DNA of 33,965 nucleotides from positions 1 to 33,965 of the forward strand of contig NZ_BACQ01000003.1 in NCBI RefSeq assembly GCF_000260435.1, read 5' to 3'. The position numbers and the translations under genes were made by a program. The notes under the pieces were generated by a model, which was not told where the DNA came from, searched no databases, and was given only the letters and a program-made list of their open reading frames with translations. Shown piece after piece: positions 18,253-26,394 of the stretch (position 1 is its first letter; every line of letters begins with the position of its first letter). Source of the stretch: Lacticaseibacillus zeae DSM 20178 = KCTC 3804. GTDB lineage: Bacteria; Bacillota; Bacilli; Lactobacillales; Lactobacillaceae.

Positions 18253-18276
18253 GCACTCGACACATAAGAGTGCTAA
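18250..18276. promoter_or_regulatory. CIRCE element (HrcA operator)
   Basis: CAAGCACTC-N9-GAGTGCTAA: the right arm is a perfect CIRCE half-site and the left arm matches 7 of 9. It overlaps the clpE -35, so HrcA binding should block that promoter. It is also about 90 bases upstream of the divergent small gene at 18368. Confidence 0.88.
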
Positions 18277-18367
18277 AAAGTTCCAAATATTTCAGTGATA
18301 TCAGGCATTAGCGCTTTTTCAATGCCTACTTTTATGCTAACCTTATGGAGTGAGGTGAGGCAAATAG

Positions 18368-18559
18368 ATGACTCAGGATTATGTCGCTTTAATGGATGAG
18401 TTAAAGACTGGTCAGCGTGACAAGATCACGGTGACGCCCGAAACATTCATGGCGTTTCGGGCGGCATGGACAAATTATCCCGATCGTGAAGAAATTGTGG
18501 GGACGGCCAAACGCGATGGTGTCATCGAATACCATTACCGGTCAGTTGATTCCCGCTAA
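18368..18559 (+). CDS. Small unknown protein (63 residues)
   Basis: I do not recognise the family. The product is soluble and charged, with a helical first part MTQDYVALMDELKTGQRDK, then FMAFRAAWTNYPDREEIVG and a beta-like C-terminus DGVIEYHYRS. No cysteine, signal or membrane segment. GAGTGAGGTGAGG (18348-18360) supplies the ribosome site for ATG 18368. It is divergent from clpE and upstream of ptsH, separated from it by 142 bases with a hairpin. The good ribosome site and codon pattern support a real gene. Confidence 0.65.
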   Translation: MTQDYVALMDELKTGQRDKITVTPETFMAFRAAWTNYPDREEIVGTAKRDGVIEYHYRSVDSR

Positions 18560-18561
18560 AT

Positions 18562-18595
18562 AAGCGTCAAATCTCATGTGACGCTTGTGGCAAGC
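18562..18595 (+). other. Two mutually exclusive hairpins before ptsH
   Basis: AAGCGTCA (18562-18569) pairs with TGACGCTT (18579-18586). The alternative stem GCTTG (18583-18587), TGG, CAAGC (18591-18595) uses the same GCTT. No T-tract follows either, so terminator function is doubtful. Confidence 0.45.
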
Positions 18596-18622
18596 TACAA
18601 AAAATGGTAAGGTTTACATGAA

Positions 18623-18650
18623 TTGTTTTAGGTGTTAGTGTGCCTATAAA
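18623..18650 (+). promoter_or_regulatory. Probable ptsHI promoter
   Basis: TTGTTT (18623-18628), 16 bases, TATAAA (18645-18650). Four of six matches in the -35 and five of six in the -10. Confidence 0.5.
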
Positions 18651-18701
18651 CTATTCGGAAAAACACTAGAAATCTAGTTAATATGAAGGAGCAGATCAGT
18701 C

Positions 18702-18968
18702 ATGGAAAAACGTGAATTTAACATTATTGCAGAAACCGGGATCCACGCACGTCCGGCAACCTTGTTGGTACAAGCAGCCAGCAAGTTCAACTCAGACATC
18801 AACTTGGAATATAAAGGTAAGAGCGTTAACCTGAAGTCCATTATGGGTGTTATGAGTTTGGGTGTTGGCCAAGGCGCCGATGTTACCATTTCTGCTGAAG
18901 GTGCTGACGAAGCAGACGCAATTGCTGCTATTACCGATACTATGAAAAAAGAAGGCTTGGCTGAATAA
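18702..18968 (+). CDS. ptsH: Phosphocarrier protein HPr
   Basis: Carries phosphate from Enzyme I to sugar-specific EIIA proteins. As HPr(Ser-P) it is the co-repressor of CcpA in low-GC Gram-positives. The 88 residues have the phosphorylated His15 in [11 protein letters not shown] and the regulatory Ser46 in [12 protein letters not shown], both at exactly the canonical numbers. AAGGAG lies about 10 bases before ATG 18702. The stop TAA shares one base with the ATG of ptsI, so the two are translationally coupled. Confidence 0.97.
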   Translation: MEKREFNIIAETGIHARPATLLVQAASKFNSDINLEYKGKSVNLKSIMGVMSLGVGQGADVTISAEGADEADAIAAITDTMKKEGLAE

Positions 18969-20692
18969 TGGCTGAACATTTGAAGGGAATCGCTGCTAGT
19001 GATGGGATCGCCACAGCGAAGGCCTATTTACTGGTTCAACCTGATTTATCATTTGACAAAAAAACGGTTGATGATCCTTCAAAGGAAATCAATCGGCTGA
19101 AGCAGGCACTTGATCAAAGTAATGATGAGTTAAAGGTTATCCGTGCAAAGGCCGCTGAATCGCTTGGCGAAGAAGAGGCTCAAGTTTTTGATGCCCATAT
19201 GATGATTTTGGCTGATCCTGACTTTACCGGTCAGATCGAATCCAAGATCAAGGACGAAAAAGTAAATGCCGAACAAGCTTTGAAGGAAGTTTCTGAATTC
19301 TTCATTCAGACCTTTGAAGGCATGACTGATAATCCGTATATGCAGGAACGTGCTGCCGATGTTCGCGATGTAACAAAGCGTATTATGGCGCATTTGTTGG
19401 GTCGTACATTGCCGAATCCGGCATTGATTGATGAAGAAGTCATTATCGTGGCTCACGATTTGACCCCTTCTGACACGGCACAGCTCAACAAGAAGTATGT
19501 GAAGGCATTCGTCACCGACATCGGTGGTCGGACGGCCCATAGTGCGATCATGGCGCGTTCTTTGGAAATTCCTGCTGTTGTCGGAACCGATGACGTCACC
19601 AAAAAGGCCAAAAATGGTCAATTGATTTCCGTTGATGGTCTTACCGGCGAAGTTGTCATTGATCCTTCGACGGATGAAGTTGCCAAGTTCAAGCAAGCTG
19701 CTGAAGTATTTGCCAAGCAAAAGGCTGAATGGGCACAACTGAAGACGGCGAAATCCGTGACGGCTGATGGCAAGCATTTTGATGTTGCGGCTAACATCGG
19801 GACCCCTAAGGATCTCGATGGTGTGCTGGCAAATGGTGCTGAAGGTATCGGCCTGTATCGTACCGAATTCCTTTACATGGATTCTTCCGAATTGCCGACT
19901 GAAGACGATCAGTTCGAGGCTTACAAGAAGGTTCTTGAAACCATGAATCCGAAGCCGGTTGTTGTTCGGACAATGGATATTGGCGGGGATAAGCATTTGC
20001 CATACCTGCCACTACCGCAAGAACAAAACCCATTCTTAGGCTATCGTGCGATCCGGATCAGTCTTGATCGTCAGGATATTTTCCGTACGCAATTACGGGC
20101 TTTGTTGCGCGCATCTGCATTCGGTAATCTGCGGATCATGTTCCCGATGATCGCAACCATTTCCGAGTTCAAACAGGCTAAGCAGATCTTCACAGAAGAA
20201 AAAGACAAGCTGGTTAAGGATGGCGTTAAGGTATCCGACAACATTCAACTTGGCATCATGATCGAAATTCCTGCTGCGGCGGTTTTGGCTGATCAGTTTG
20301 CTAAGTATGTCGACTTCTTCTCGATCGGGACTAACGATTTAATTCAGTACTCCATGGCGGCTGATCGTGGGAACGAACATGTTTCTTACCTGTATCAACC
20401 ATACAACCCTTCGATCCTCCGGCTGGTCAAGCATGTGATTGACTCAGCCCACAAGGAAGGCAAATGGGCTGGCATGTGTGGTGAAGCTGCTGGTGATCCG
20501 ATCATGGTTCCGCTGCTGCTTGGTATGGGACTTGACGAATATTCCATGTCTGCAACTTCTGTTCTTAAGGTGCGCAGCTTAATGAAGCGGCTTTCCACTG
20601 AGGACATGGCTAAAATGGCCGATGTTGCTCTAAATGAAAATATTTCAAATGACGAAAATGCGGACTTGGTTAAAAAGACAACCGGTCAGTAA
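18968..20692 (+). CDS. ptsI: Phosphoenolpyruvate-protein phosphotransferase (Enzyme I)
   Basis: First enzyme of the PTS: takes phosphate from PEP onto a histidine and passes it to HPr. The 574 residues match the family. The N-terminal HPr-binding part is followed by [21 protein letters not shown] with the active His (residue 191 by count). The C-terminal PEP barrel has [55 protein letters not shown] and the catalytic Cys in GMCGEAAGD. Start overlaps the ptsH stop by one base. A strong terminator follows at 20713. Confidence 0.97.
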   Translation: MAEHLKGIAASDGIATAKAYLLVQPDLSFDKKTVDDPSKEINRLKQALDQSNDELKVIRAKAAESLGEEEAQVFDAHMMILADPDFTGQIESKIKDEKVNAEQALKEVSEFFIQTFEGMTDNPYMQERAADVRDVTKRIMAHLLGRTLPNPALIDEEVIIVAHDLTPSDTAQLNKKYVKAFVTDIGGRTAHSAIMARSLEIPAVVGTDDVTKKAKNGQLISVDGLTGEVVIDPSTDEVAKFKQAAEVFAKQKAEWAQLKTAKSVTADGKHFDVAANIGTPKDLDGVLANGAEGIGLYRTEFLYMDSSELPTEDDQFEAYKKVLETMNPKPVVVRTMDIGGDKHLPYLPLPQEQNPFLGYRAIRISLDRQDIFRTQLRALLRASAFGNLRIMFPMIATISEFKQAKQIFTEEKDKLVKDGVKVSDNIQLGIMIEIPAAAVLADQFAKYVDFFSIGTNDLIQYSMAADRGNEHVSYLYQPYNPSILRLVKHVIDSAHKEGKWAGMCGEAAGDPIMVPLLLGMGLDEYSMSATSVLKVRSLMKRLSTEDMAKMADVALNENISNDENADLVKKTTGQ

Positions 20693-20712
20693 TGACGTCA
20701 TGATTTGAAGAA

Positions 20713-20746
20713 GGCTGTCATCCCAAATAGGGTGGCGGTCTTTTTT
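20713..20746 (+). terminator. Terminator of ptsHI
   Basis: GGCTGTCATCC pairs with GGGTGGCGGTC (20730-20740) over its full length, with several G-T wobbles and loop CAAATA, followed by six T. Confidence 0.85.
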
Positions 20747-20958
20747 AATTGCTTTAAAGCTTTGGCGAGATAGCTTTGTCATTTCTTTTAAGTGGAGCTT
20801 GATAAGCAGACAGTAATGCATGCGCTGGTCGTATCCACTTGGCGCACATGCAGCATTTTCAGAAAAGTGGTATGGTTATTATGTAAACTAAAAAGGTCGA
20901 GCCGCGATGCAGATCTGTGATAGTAAGTATGGTGGTTCACCGAATGAGGGGGAATTGC

Positions 20959-22383
20959 ATGTATTTACAACATCAAACAAAAACAGGCTTGCAGCGCAGG
21001 GCCGGTGCTTTTTCCACTGCGCGTGTTCGGTTACGACTGGTGGCGCTCATTTCGACAATGGGCGGTCTTCTTTTTGGCTATGATACCGGCGTCATTAATG
21101 GCGCTTTGCCGTTTATTTCCAGTGAACTTAAATTAGCACCTGGTTTACAGGGATGGGTTACCAGTAGTTTAACGTTAGGCGCGGCTTTTGGTGCGGTGTT
21201 GGTCGGCCGTGTCAGTGACCGGTACGGGCGTAAACGTTTGATTACCGGATTAGCCGGTTTATTTTTTCTCGCCACACTCGCTTCTTCACTAGCGCCTAGT
21301 GCTGGTTGGTTGATTGGCGCTCGGATGGTCTTGGGGCTGGCAGTCGGTGGTGTTTCGGTTTTGGTTCCTAGTTTTCTGGCCGAAATTGCGCCAACGAATC
21401 GGCGCGGTCGACTTGTGACCCAAAATGAATTAATGGTCGTCTCGGGTCAACTGCTTGCGTTCATCCTGAATGCCGTTTTAGGGACGAATTTTGGTAATGT
21501 TCACGGTATTTGGCGGTGGATGATCGTCTTAGCCGTGATCCCGGCTATCCTTTTGGGTGTTGGCACCCATTTTGTTCCTGAGTCGCCGCGCTGGTTAATG
21601 ATGAAGGGTCGTCAACAGGATGCCAAAGCCAGTCTTGCGGTTTTGCGAACGCCACAAGAGGTTCCAAATGAGCTTGAACATTTAAAACAGACGATTGCGA
21701 AAAGTGCAGAACATAAAAAAGTTAAGCCGGTTGATGCACTTAAGGTTAAGTGGATTCGGCGACTGTTGATGATCGGTATTAGTTTAGGCGTTATCCAGCA
21801 AATTGCCGGGATTAATGTCATGATGTATTACGGAACGTCAATTTTGCAGATGACCGGATTTGGCCGCAACAGTGCTTTGGTTGCCAACATTGCCAATGGG
21901 GTCACGGCGGTTGTTGCCACAATTGTGACGATGCAATTACTTAAACATGTGCCGCGCCGACCATTACTGATTATTGGTTTAATCGGTACGTCACTGGCGA
22001 TTACCGGCGTCACGTTCGCTACCCGTTTGCCCGCAGGATCGCCAATGCGTGCCTTTATAACCATTCTGATGATGATGCTCTTTCTAGCCTTCTTCCAAGG
22101 AGCGATTAGCCCGATGACTTGGTTGCTTATGTCGGAGATTTTCCCGGAGCAGTTGCGTGGACTCGGTATGGGCACAGCGACCTTCTTCCTGTGGTTAGGT
22201 AATTTTGCGGTCGGGGTGCTTTTCCCGATTGGCTTGGCACAAATGGGGATGTTTTGGACCTTCGTTTGCTTCATTGTGACGAACATTGTGTCCTTGCTGT
22301 TTGTCATTGTCTTTGTCCCGGAAACGGCAGGGAAGTCGTTGGAGGCTTTGCACCGGGAGGAAAAGACGCGGTTGAGTCGGTGA
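20959..22383 (+). CDS. MFS sugar-porter family transporter
   Basis: Proton-linked importer of the sugar porter family (relatives import xylose, arabinose, galactose or inositol). The 474 residues have twelve predicted helices. Signatures are [18 protein letters not shown] in helix 1, [12 protein letters not shown] after helix 2, [13 protein letters not shown] after helix 6, [13 protein letters not shown] in helix 7 and [14 protein letters not shown] at the end. ATG 20959 is preceded by GAGGGGG at 6 bases, so the GTG-like longer frame from 20917 is not used. It stands alone between the ptsI terminator and a repeat-bearing spacer. The substrate cannot be read from sequence. Confidence 0.9.
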   Translation: MYLQHQTKTGLQRRAGAFSTARVRLRLVALISTMGGLLFGYDTGVINGALPFISSELKLAPGLQGWVTSSLTLGAAFGAVLVGRVSDRYGRKRLITGLAGLFFLATLASSLAPSAGWLIGARMVLGLAVGGVSVLVPSFLAEIAPTNRRGRLVTQNELMVVSGQLLAFILNAVLGTNFGNVHGIWRWMIVLAVIPAILLGVGTHFVPESPRWLMMKGRQQDAKASLAVLRTPQEVPNELEHLKQTIAKSAEHKKVKPVDALKVKWIRRLLMIGISLGVIQQIAGINVMMYYGTSILQMTGFGRNSALVANIANGVTAVVATIVTMQLLKHVPRRPLLIIGLIGTSLAITGVTFATRLPAGSPMRAFITILMMMLFLAFFQGAISPMTWLLMSEIFPEQLRGLGMGTATFFLWLGNFAVGVLFPIGLAQMGMFWTFVCFIVTNIVSLLFVIVFVPETAGKSLEALHREEKTRLSR

Positions 22384-22439
22384 GTGAGAAAATTCGTGTT
22401 GCAAGATAGCAGCTATTCTGAAGTACGCTCACGCTCCAT

Positions 22440-22480
22440 AAAACGCGTTGGCAGGCCCAGAAACCTGCGTGTAAGGACCT
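22440..22480 (+). repeat. Half copy (A) of the palindromic repeat
   Basis: The left arm with its flank, AAAACGCGTTGGC then CCCAGAAACC, TGCGTGTAAGGACCT, closely matches the reverse complement of the right arm at 33893-33934 and the left arm at 22526-22565. No matching right arm follows within the next 50 bases, so this looks like a degenerate or solo arm. Confidence 0.7.
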
Positions 22481-22537
22481 CTCAAGCATAAATGGTAAAA
22501 GACAGATTAGTTCCTGATACACTTAAAAACGCGCTCA

Positions 22538-22638
22538 CCAGCCCAGAAACCTCCACATAAGGACCTCAGACCTAAAATGGCCAAAGCCCGGCCATTTAGG
22601 TCTGAGGCCACTTATGCTCCGGTTTCTAACCGGGCTGG
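22538..22638 (+). repeat. Long imperfect palindrome, copy B (plus orientation)
   Basis: CCAGCCCAGAAACC at the left pairs with GGTTTC...GGGCTGG at the right. CATAAG pairs with CTTATG. The inner 16-pair stem is 22566-22582 with 22590-22605 (one bulged A), around the loop AAAGCCC. The right arm also contains its own small hairpin CCGGTT-TCT-AACCGG. It lies between the MFS gene and the thiT leader. It has no T-tract and no coding potential. Confidence 0.85.
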
Positions 22639-22664
22639 TTCACGCTCTGCTCTGGGTAAAATAT

Positions 22665-22692
22665 TTGCCCTTTCTCCAAAGTCTGGTAGGAT
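22665..22692 (+). promoter_or_regulatory. Possible promoter of thiT
   Basis: TTGCCC (22665-22670), 16 bases, TAGGAT (22687-22692); four of six matches in each. It would start the transcript about 20 bases before the riboswitch. Confidence 0.4.
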
Positions 22693-22720
22693 AAAGTTGT
22701 ATCAATTAATTCGATGAACC

Positions 22721-22805
22721 TTCACAAAGGGGAGCCATTGGCTGAGATCGGGGAGACCCGGACCCTTCGAACCTGTTCGTTAATGCGAGCGTAGGGATTT
22801 GTGAA
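22721..22805 (+). promoter_or_regulatory. TPP riboswitch (THI element) aptamer
   Basis: The aptamer is closed by P1 TTCACAAA (22721-22728) with TTTGTGAA (22798-22805). The conserved cores are present: GGGGAGCC, GGCTGAGA, then ACCCTTCGAACCTG and GCGTAGGGA. It precedes the thiamine transporter gene. Thiamine pyrophosphate binding is expected to shut thiT down. Confidence 0.95.
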
Positions 22806-22806
22806 C

Positions 22807-22849
22807 GGTCGGAAGCGACCTTCTTTGTGAGTGGGGATTCACTAGGAGG
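22807..22849 (+). promoter_or_regulatory. Riboswitch expression platform with ribosome-site sequester
   Basis: A GGTCG-GAAG-CGACC hairpin (22807-22820) is followed by CCTTCT (22819-22824). The latter can pair base for base, with one G-U, to AGGAGG (22844-22849), the thiT ribosome site; AGTG and CACT close an inner stem. CTTTGTGA (22823-22830) is complementary to the P1 5' strand (22722-22729), giving an alternative ON fold. There is no terminator, so control is probably translational. Confidence 0.65.
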
Positions 22850-22857
22850 CTTTTTTT

Positions 22858-23463
22858 ATGCAACAACATAAGCGTCTGGTTGTTATTTTGGAAACAGCGA
22901 TTATTGCCGCGTTTGCGATGGCGCTGACGTATATTCCGCATACCACCGGGGTTTCGGCGATTGAGTTGAATTATGGCTTGATTCCGATCGCGGTGCTGGC
23001 GATGCGGCGTGGGGCGATTCCTGCCGCATGGGCTGGCTTTGTCTGGGGCATTCTTGATTTGATTCTACGTGGCCTGAGCGGTGGCAGTGTCCTGAACCCG
23101 ATTCAGGGCTTCCTTGAATATCCAATCGCGTTCACGCTGGTTGGTTTGATGGGATTGACCTATGCTGCCTTTCAAAAGAACGTTCGCGGCGGCGAAAAGG
23201 TAAAGGCTAGCGGCTATGCTTTCGCCGGTATTATCATCGGTACTTTTGCTAAGTACTTCATTCACTTTATCGCTGGCGTTGTTTTCTGGGGCAGTTATGC
23301 ACCAAAAGGCATGAATGCCTGGATCTATTCGTTGATCGTTAACGGTGGATCAGCGCTGTTCAGTACCGTATTGGCCATTGTCGTTGTCGGCATTTTGCTA
23401 ACGGTCGCGCCACAACTCTTTATCGCCAAAGATGGCAAGTCGCTTTCTACCAAAGCAGCTTAA
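22858..23463 (+). CDS. thiT: Thiamine ECF transporter S-component ThiT
   Basis: Membrane substrate-binding subunit that captures thiamine and works with a shared EcfA-EcfA'-EcfT module encoded elsewhere. The 201 residues hold six hydrophobic segments. ThiT blocks are visible: VSAIELNYGLIPIAVLAMRRG, WAGFVWGILDLI, GFLEYPIAFTLVGLMGL, and KYFIHFIAGVVFWGSYAPKGM with the aromatic and His residues of the binding site. ATG 22858 is 8 bases after AGGAGG. The upstream TPP riboswitch agrees with the substrate. It is monocistronic, ending before the terminator at 23541. Confidence 0.93.
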   Translation: MQQHKRLVVILETAIIAAFAMALTYIPHTTGVSAIELNYGLIPIAVLAMRRGAIPAAWAGFVWGILDLILRGLSGGSVLNPIQGFLEYPIAFTLVGLMGLTYAAFQKNVRGGEKVKASGYAFAGIIIGTFAKYFIHFIAGVVFWGSYAPKGMNAWIYSLIVNGGSALFSTVLAIVVVGILLTVAPQLFIAKDGKSLSTKAA

Positions 23464-23540
23464 GCCGTTGCATCATTCATAAAAATGACTGGCCGTTTCT
23501 TGTCTCCCCGCATTGTAAGGGGCTAGGCATCTAGGCCTTA

Positions 23541-23584
23541 AATCGGCTCCAAAGATGAAACAAATCTTTGGAGCCGATTTTTTT
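23541..23584. terminator. Strong bidirectional terminator after thiT
   Basis: AATCGGCTCCAAAGAT (23541-23556) pairs perfectly with ATCTTTGGAGCCGATT (23564-23579), loop GAAACAA, then T5 on the plus strand. The minus strand is weaker in T. Confidence 0.92.
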
Positions 23585-23607
23585 GTTTTCAAGAAAACTG
23601 AAGATGA

Positions 23608-23680
23608 TTAGCGCGGCAGTTGCTGAATTTGAAGCACATTACCGATCCAAATTTTCCCATTGGGCTGAACGAGGATCCGT
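23608..23680 (-). pseudogene. Possible remnant of a minus-strand gene
   Basis: The minus frame ending at TAA (23608-23610) reads RILVQPNGKIWIGNVLQIQ before QLPR-stop. It resembles the tail of a LysM-like repeat (IWIGNVLQI). A stop lies immediately upstream and no start is present. Together with the bidirectional terminator right after its stop, this suggests a decayed gene, but the stretch is short and may be chance. Confidence 0.25.
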
Positions 23681-23713
23681 TTTTAGACGTAGGCAGCACA
23701 AATAATTCTCTCT

Positions 23714-23758
23714 AAACACGAACATTAATTTGAAAATAGTCAAATATAGTTCCATTTT
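23714..23758 (+). promoter_or_regulatory. Inverted pair of PurBox-like sites
   Basis: AAACACGAACATT (23714-23726) and, inverted, ATAGTTCCATTTT (23746-23758) each match the 13-base PurBox pattern AWWWCCGAACWWT at 11 positions. They lie just upstream of the pur promoter in the arrangement used by Gram-positive PurR, which responds to PRPP. Confidence 0.65.
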
Positions 23759-23762
23759 AAGG

Positions 23763-23791
23763 TTGAATGTTGTTTCTGAACGTGCTATTCT
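23763..23791 (+). promoter_or_regulatory. pur operon promoter
   Basis: TTGAAT (23763-23768), 17 bases, TATTCT (23786-23791), with TGC directly before the -10. The leader to purE is only about 25 bases, so there is no room for a guanine riboswitch. Confidence 0.75.
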
Positions 23792-23821
23792 CAAAATATC
23801 TTAAAGAAAGCAGGGAACAAG

Positions 23822-24307
23822 ATGCAGAAAGTAGCTGTGGTCATGGGATCAAGCTCGGATTGGCCGACGATGCAACAGGTTACGACGCAATTGACGGCGT
23901 TGGCGATTCCTTATGAAAAGCACGTTATTTCGGCTCATCGGATGCCGGATAAGCTTGCGGAATTCGGTAAACAAGCGGCTGATCAAGGCTTTGGAGTGAT
24001 TATTGCTGGAGCAGGCGGCGCGGCCCATTTACCGGGGATGCTTGCAGCCAATACCCTTTTGCCTGTCATCGGAGTTCCAATCAAAACCCGAACATTAAAT
24101 GGCGTCGATAGTTTGCTGTCGATTGTCCAAATGCCCGGCGGAGTGCCAGTCGGAACCATGGCCATTGGTGATGCCGGTGCTGTCAACGCTGCTTTATTTG
24201 CCGCTTCAATCCTGGCGTTGACAGATGAAGCATTAACCCAACGTCTCGAAGCCTTTCGCGCCGAGCAGACCAAACGCGCCGAAGAAAGCGAGGCTGCACT
24301 CAAATGA
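23822..24307 (+). CDS. purE: N5-carboxyaminoimidazole ribonucleotide mutase
   Basis: Moves the carboxyl group of N5-CAIR to C4, giving CAIR, partnering PurK. The 161 residues show the class I PurE blocks [19 protein letters not shown] with the catalytic His, [12 protein letters not shown] and [13 protein letters not shown]. It is the first gene of the operon; AGGG lies about 7 bases before ATG 23822. Overlaps purK by 4 bases (ATGA). Confidence 0.96.
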   Translation: MQKVAVVMGSSSDWPTMQQVTTQLTALAIPYEKHVISAHRMPDKLAEFGKQAADQGFGVIIAGAGGAAHLPGMLAANTLLPVIGVPIKTRTLNGVDSLLSIVQMPGGVPVGTMAIGDAGAVNAALFAASILALTDEALTQRLEAFRAEQTKRAEESEAALK

Positions 24308-25419
24308 TTGATGTGGTGGCGTCTCCGGCAACAATCGGCATTATCGGCGGTGGCCAGCTTGGTCGGATGTTAGCCCAAAGCGCCAAGACGATGGGTTATC
24401 GTGTCGGCATTCTCGAGCCCACACCTGATTCACCAGCAGGGCAGGTCGCTGACTTTCAAATTACGGCGCCCTACGATGATCAAGCGGCGTTGACCAAGTT
24501 AGCCAAGGAATCCGATGTTTTAACTTATGAGTTCGAAAACGTTGACTTGGCTGCACTTGAGGCTGTCCGACCTTTAACCCGGATCCCTCAAGGTACAGCG
24601 ATTCTGGCAACGACCCGGGACCGCATCAAGGAAAAGACTTTTCTTGAAACCCACGGCGTTCCGGTGACCCCGTTTGCGGCAGTTGATTCACTGACTACGT
24701 TGAAAACTGCGATTGCCAAGATCGGCTTGCCTGCGATTCTGAAAACCACAACAGGCGGTTATGACGGGCACGGCCAACAGGACATTAACACCATGGCAGA
24801 TGTACCGGCTGGAGAAAAGTTGCTTGCGCACGGACCTTGCATTTTGGAAAAACGCCAGCAATTCGATCGCGAAGCCTCTGTCATGATCACGCGTGATGGT
24901 CGCGATCAAGTCCGAGTTTTCCCGATTGTCGAAAATCGGCATAAAAACCACATTTTGCACCTCACTTTAGCACCGGCGCCGAACATTTCACCGGTGTTAG
25001 CTCACAAGATTGATGACTTGGCGACCAAAATTGCCTTAGGACTTGATTTGCGTGGTGTGCTTGGCGTTGAGCTGTTTCTTGAAGGGGATAACGTGATCGC
25101 CAACGAGCTGGCACCGCGGCCACATAATTCCGGCCATTATTCGATTGAAGCTTGTAACTTTTCGCAGTTCGATGCGCACATTCTGAGCATCTGTGGCTTG
25201 CCAATCCCGCCGATCAAATTGAAGCAGCCAGCGGTGATGCGCAATTTGCTGGGTGACGATTTAACTCAGGCAAAAGCAAAATGGCCGCAACATCCCGAGT
25301 GGCACATGCACGTTTATGGCAAGGCAGAGATTCGCCCTGGCCGCAAGATGGGGCATATCACGGTGACCGATGAGCGCAATGTTTTGGACATACTTAAACA
25401 AATGGAGGCAGCATGGTGA
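24304..25419 (+). CDS. purK: 5-(carboxyamino)imidazole ribonucleotide synthase
   Basis: ATP-grasp ligase that carboxylates AIR with bicarbonate to N5-CAIR. The 371 residues begin with [17 protein letters not shown] (pre-ATP-grasp domain). They continue with [10 protein letters not shown], the ATP loop [12 protein letters not shown] and the metal-binding [17 protein letters not shown]. It overlaps purE by 4 bases and purC by 7. Confidence 0.96.
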   Translation: MIDVVASPATIGIIGGGQLGRMLAQSAKTMGYRVGILEPTPDSPAGQVADFQITAPYDDQAALTKLAKESDVLTYEFENVDLAALEAVRPLTRIPQGTAILATTRDRIKEKTFLETHGVPVTPFAAVDSLTTLKTAIAKIGLPAILKTTTGGYDGHGQQDINTMADVPAGEKLLAHGPCILEKRQQFDREASVMITRDGRDQVRVFPIVENRHKNHILHLTLAPAPNISPVLAHKIDDLATKIALGLDLRGVLGVELFLEGDNVIANELAPRPHNSGHYSIEACNFSQFDAHILSICGLPIPPIKLKQPAVMRNLLGDDLTQAKAKWPQHPEWHMHVYGKAEIRPGRKMGHITVTDERNVLDILKQMEAAW

Positions 25420-26141
25420 AGAAGACAACGTTACTGTATACCGGCAAAGCCAAGCAGGTTTTTGCAACCGAAGATCCGGACGTTTTATGGATGGCTTACA
25501 CCAATCAGGCCACGGCATTGAACGGGGAGAAGAAAGCGCAGATTGATCATAAAGGTGAGCTGAATCGGGCCATTTCGACCTTGTTGTTTAAGGAGTTGTC
25601 CGCCGCCGGTATCCCAACCCACTACATTGATTCACCGGATGCCACCACAATGATCGTCAAAAAAGCGACGATGCTGCCGCTGGAAGTGGTGGTGCGTAAT
25701 TATGCATCAGGGCACTTTGTCACGAAATTCAATGTAAAGCCGATGATGAAGCTCGACCCGCCGATCCACGAATATTATTACAAGTCCGATGAACTCGGCG
25801 ATCCATTCATGAACGAGGCACAAATTTTTGCTTTACATGAAGCAACGCCTGAACAGTTACGCGAAGTTCGTTCATTAACCGACCGCATTAATGCCTATCT
25901 CACAAAACGCTTCAATGAAGTCGGCATCACCTTGGTTGATTTCAAGCTTGAGTATGGAACGTTAAAAGACGGCACATTGGTATTAGCAGACGAATTGTCA
26001 CCGGATAATTTCCGCTTGGTTGATCAACAAACCGGTGCATCGCTTGATAAAGACGTTTTTCGCCAAAATCGGGGGCCATTAACACCGGTTTATCAAGAAG
26101 TGCTTAATCGACTACAAGAAAAAGGAGCTGCTCATGTTTAA
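25413..26141 (+). CDS. purC: Phosphoribosylaminoimidazole-succinocarboxamide synthase
   Basis: Joins aspartate to CAIR with ATP, forming SAICAR. The 242 residues carry YTGKAKQVFATEDPDVLWM (ATP site), PLEVVVRNYASGHF and LVLADELSPDNFRL. GGAGG lies 5 bases before ATG 25413, inside the end of purK. The next enzyme, adenylosuccinate lyase (PurB), is not encoded in this window. Confidence 0.96.
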   Translation: MVKKTTLLYTGKAKQVFATEDPDVLWMAYTNQATALNGEKKAQIDHKGELNRAISTLLFKELSAAGIPTHYIDSPDATTMIVKKATMLPLEVVVRNYASGHFVTKFNVKPMMKLDPPIHEYYYKSDELGDPFMNEAQIFALHEATPEQLREVRSLTDRINAYLTKRFNEVGITLVDFKLEYGTLKDGTLVLADELSPDNFRLVDQQTGASLDKDVFRQNRGPLTPVYQEVLNRLQEKGAAHV

Positions 26142-26394
26142 AGCTAAAGTTTACGTGACCTACAAACCTTCTGTACTGGATCCCAAGGCCGAAGTCATCA
26201 AAACGGCCTTAAGCCGGATGGATTATCACAATGTTGCTGATGTCTTGTATGGTAAATATTTCGAATTGAAGCTTAGCGGCACTGAAGCAGCAGTCCGGAA
26301 GCAAGTCGATACGATTTGTGATCAGTTGCTTGCCAACGTCAATATGGAAACCTATCGCTTTGACTTGGAGCCAATCACGGAGGATGAGGCATGA
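26134..26394 (+). CDS. purS: FGAM synthase subunit PurS
   Basis: Small 86-residue structural subunit bridging PurQ and PurL in the three-part formylglycinamidine ribonucleotide synthase of Gram-positives. It has the expected [20 protein letters not shown] start and [10 protein letters not shown] block. AAAGGAG lies upstream of ATG 26134. It overlaps purC by 8 bases and purQ by 4. Confidence 0.95.
   Translation: MFKAKVYVTYKPSVLDPKAEVIKTALSRMDYHNVADVLYGKYFELKLSGTEAAVRKQVDTICDQLLANVNMETYRFDLEPITEDEA

Noticed and set aside
19130-19996. 288-codon minus-strand open frame inside ptsI
   Set aside because: It is antisense to a fully supported Enzyme I gene, has no family resemblance and no ribosome site; it is a shadow frame.
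21828-22307. 159-codon minus-strand frame in the MFS gene
   Set aside because: Mirror of transmembrane codons on the other strand; no ribosome site or similarity.
23714-23821. Guanine/purine riboswitch in the pur leader
   Set aside because: The leader after the predicted start is about 25 bases, and no purine aptamer core is visible.
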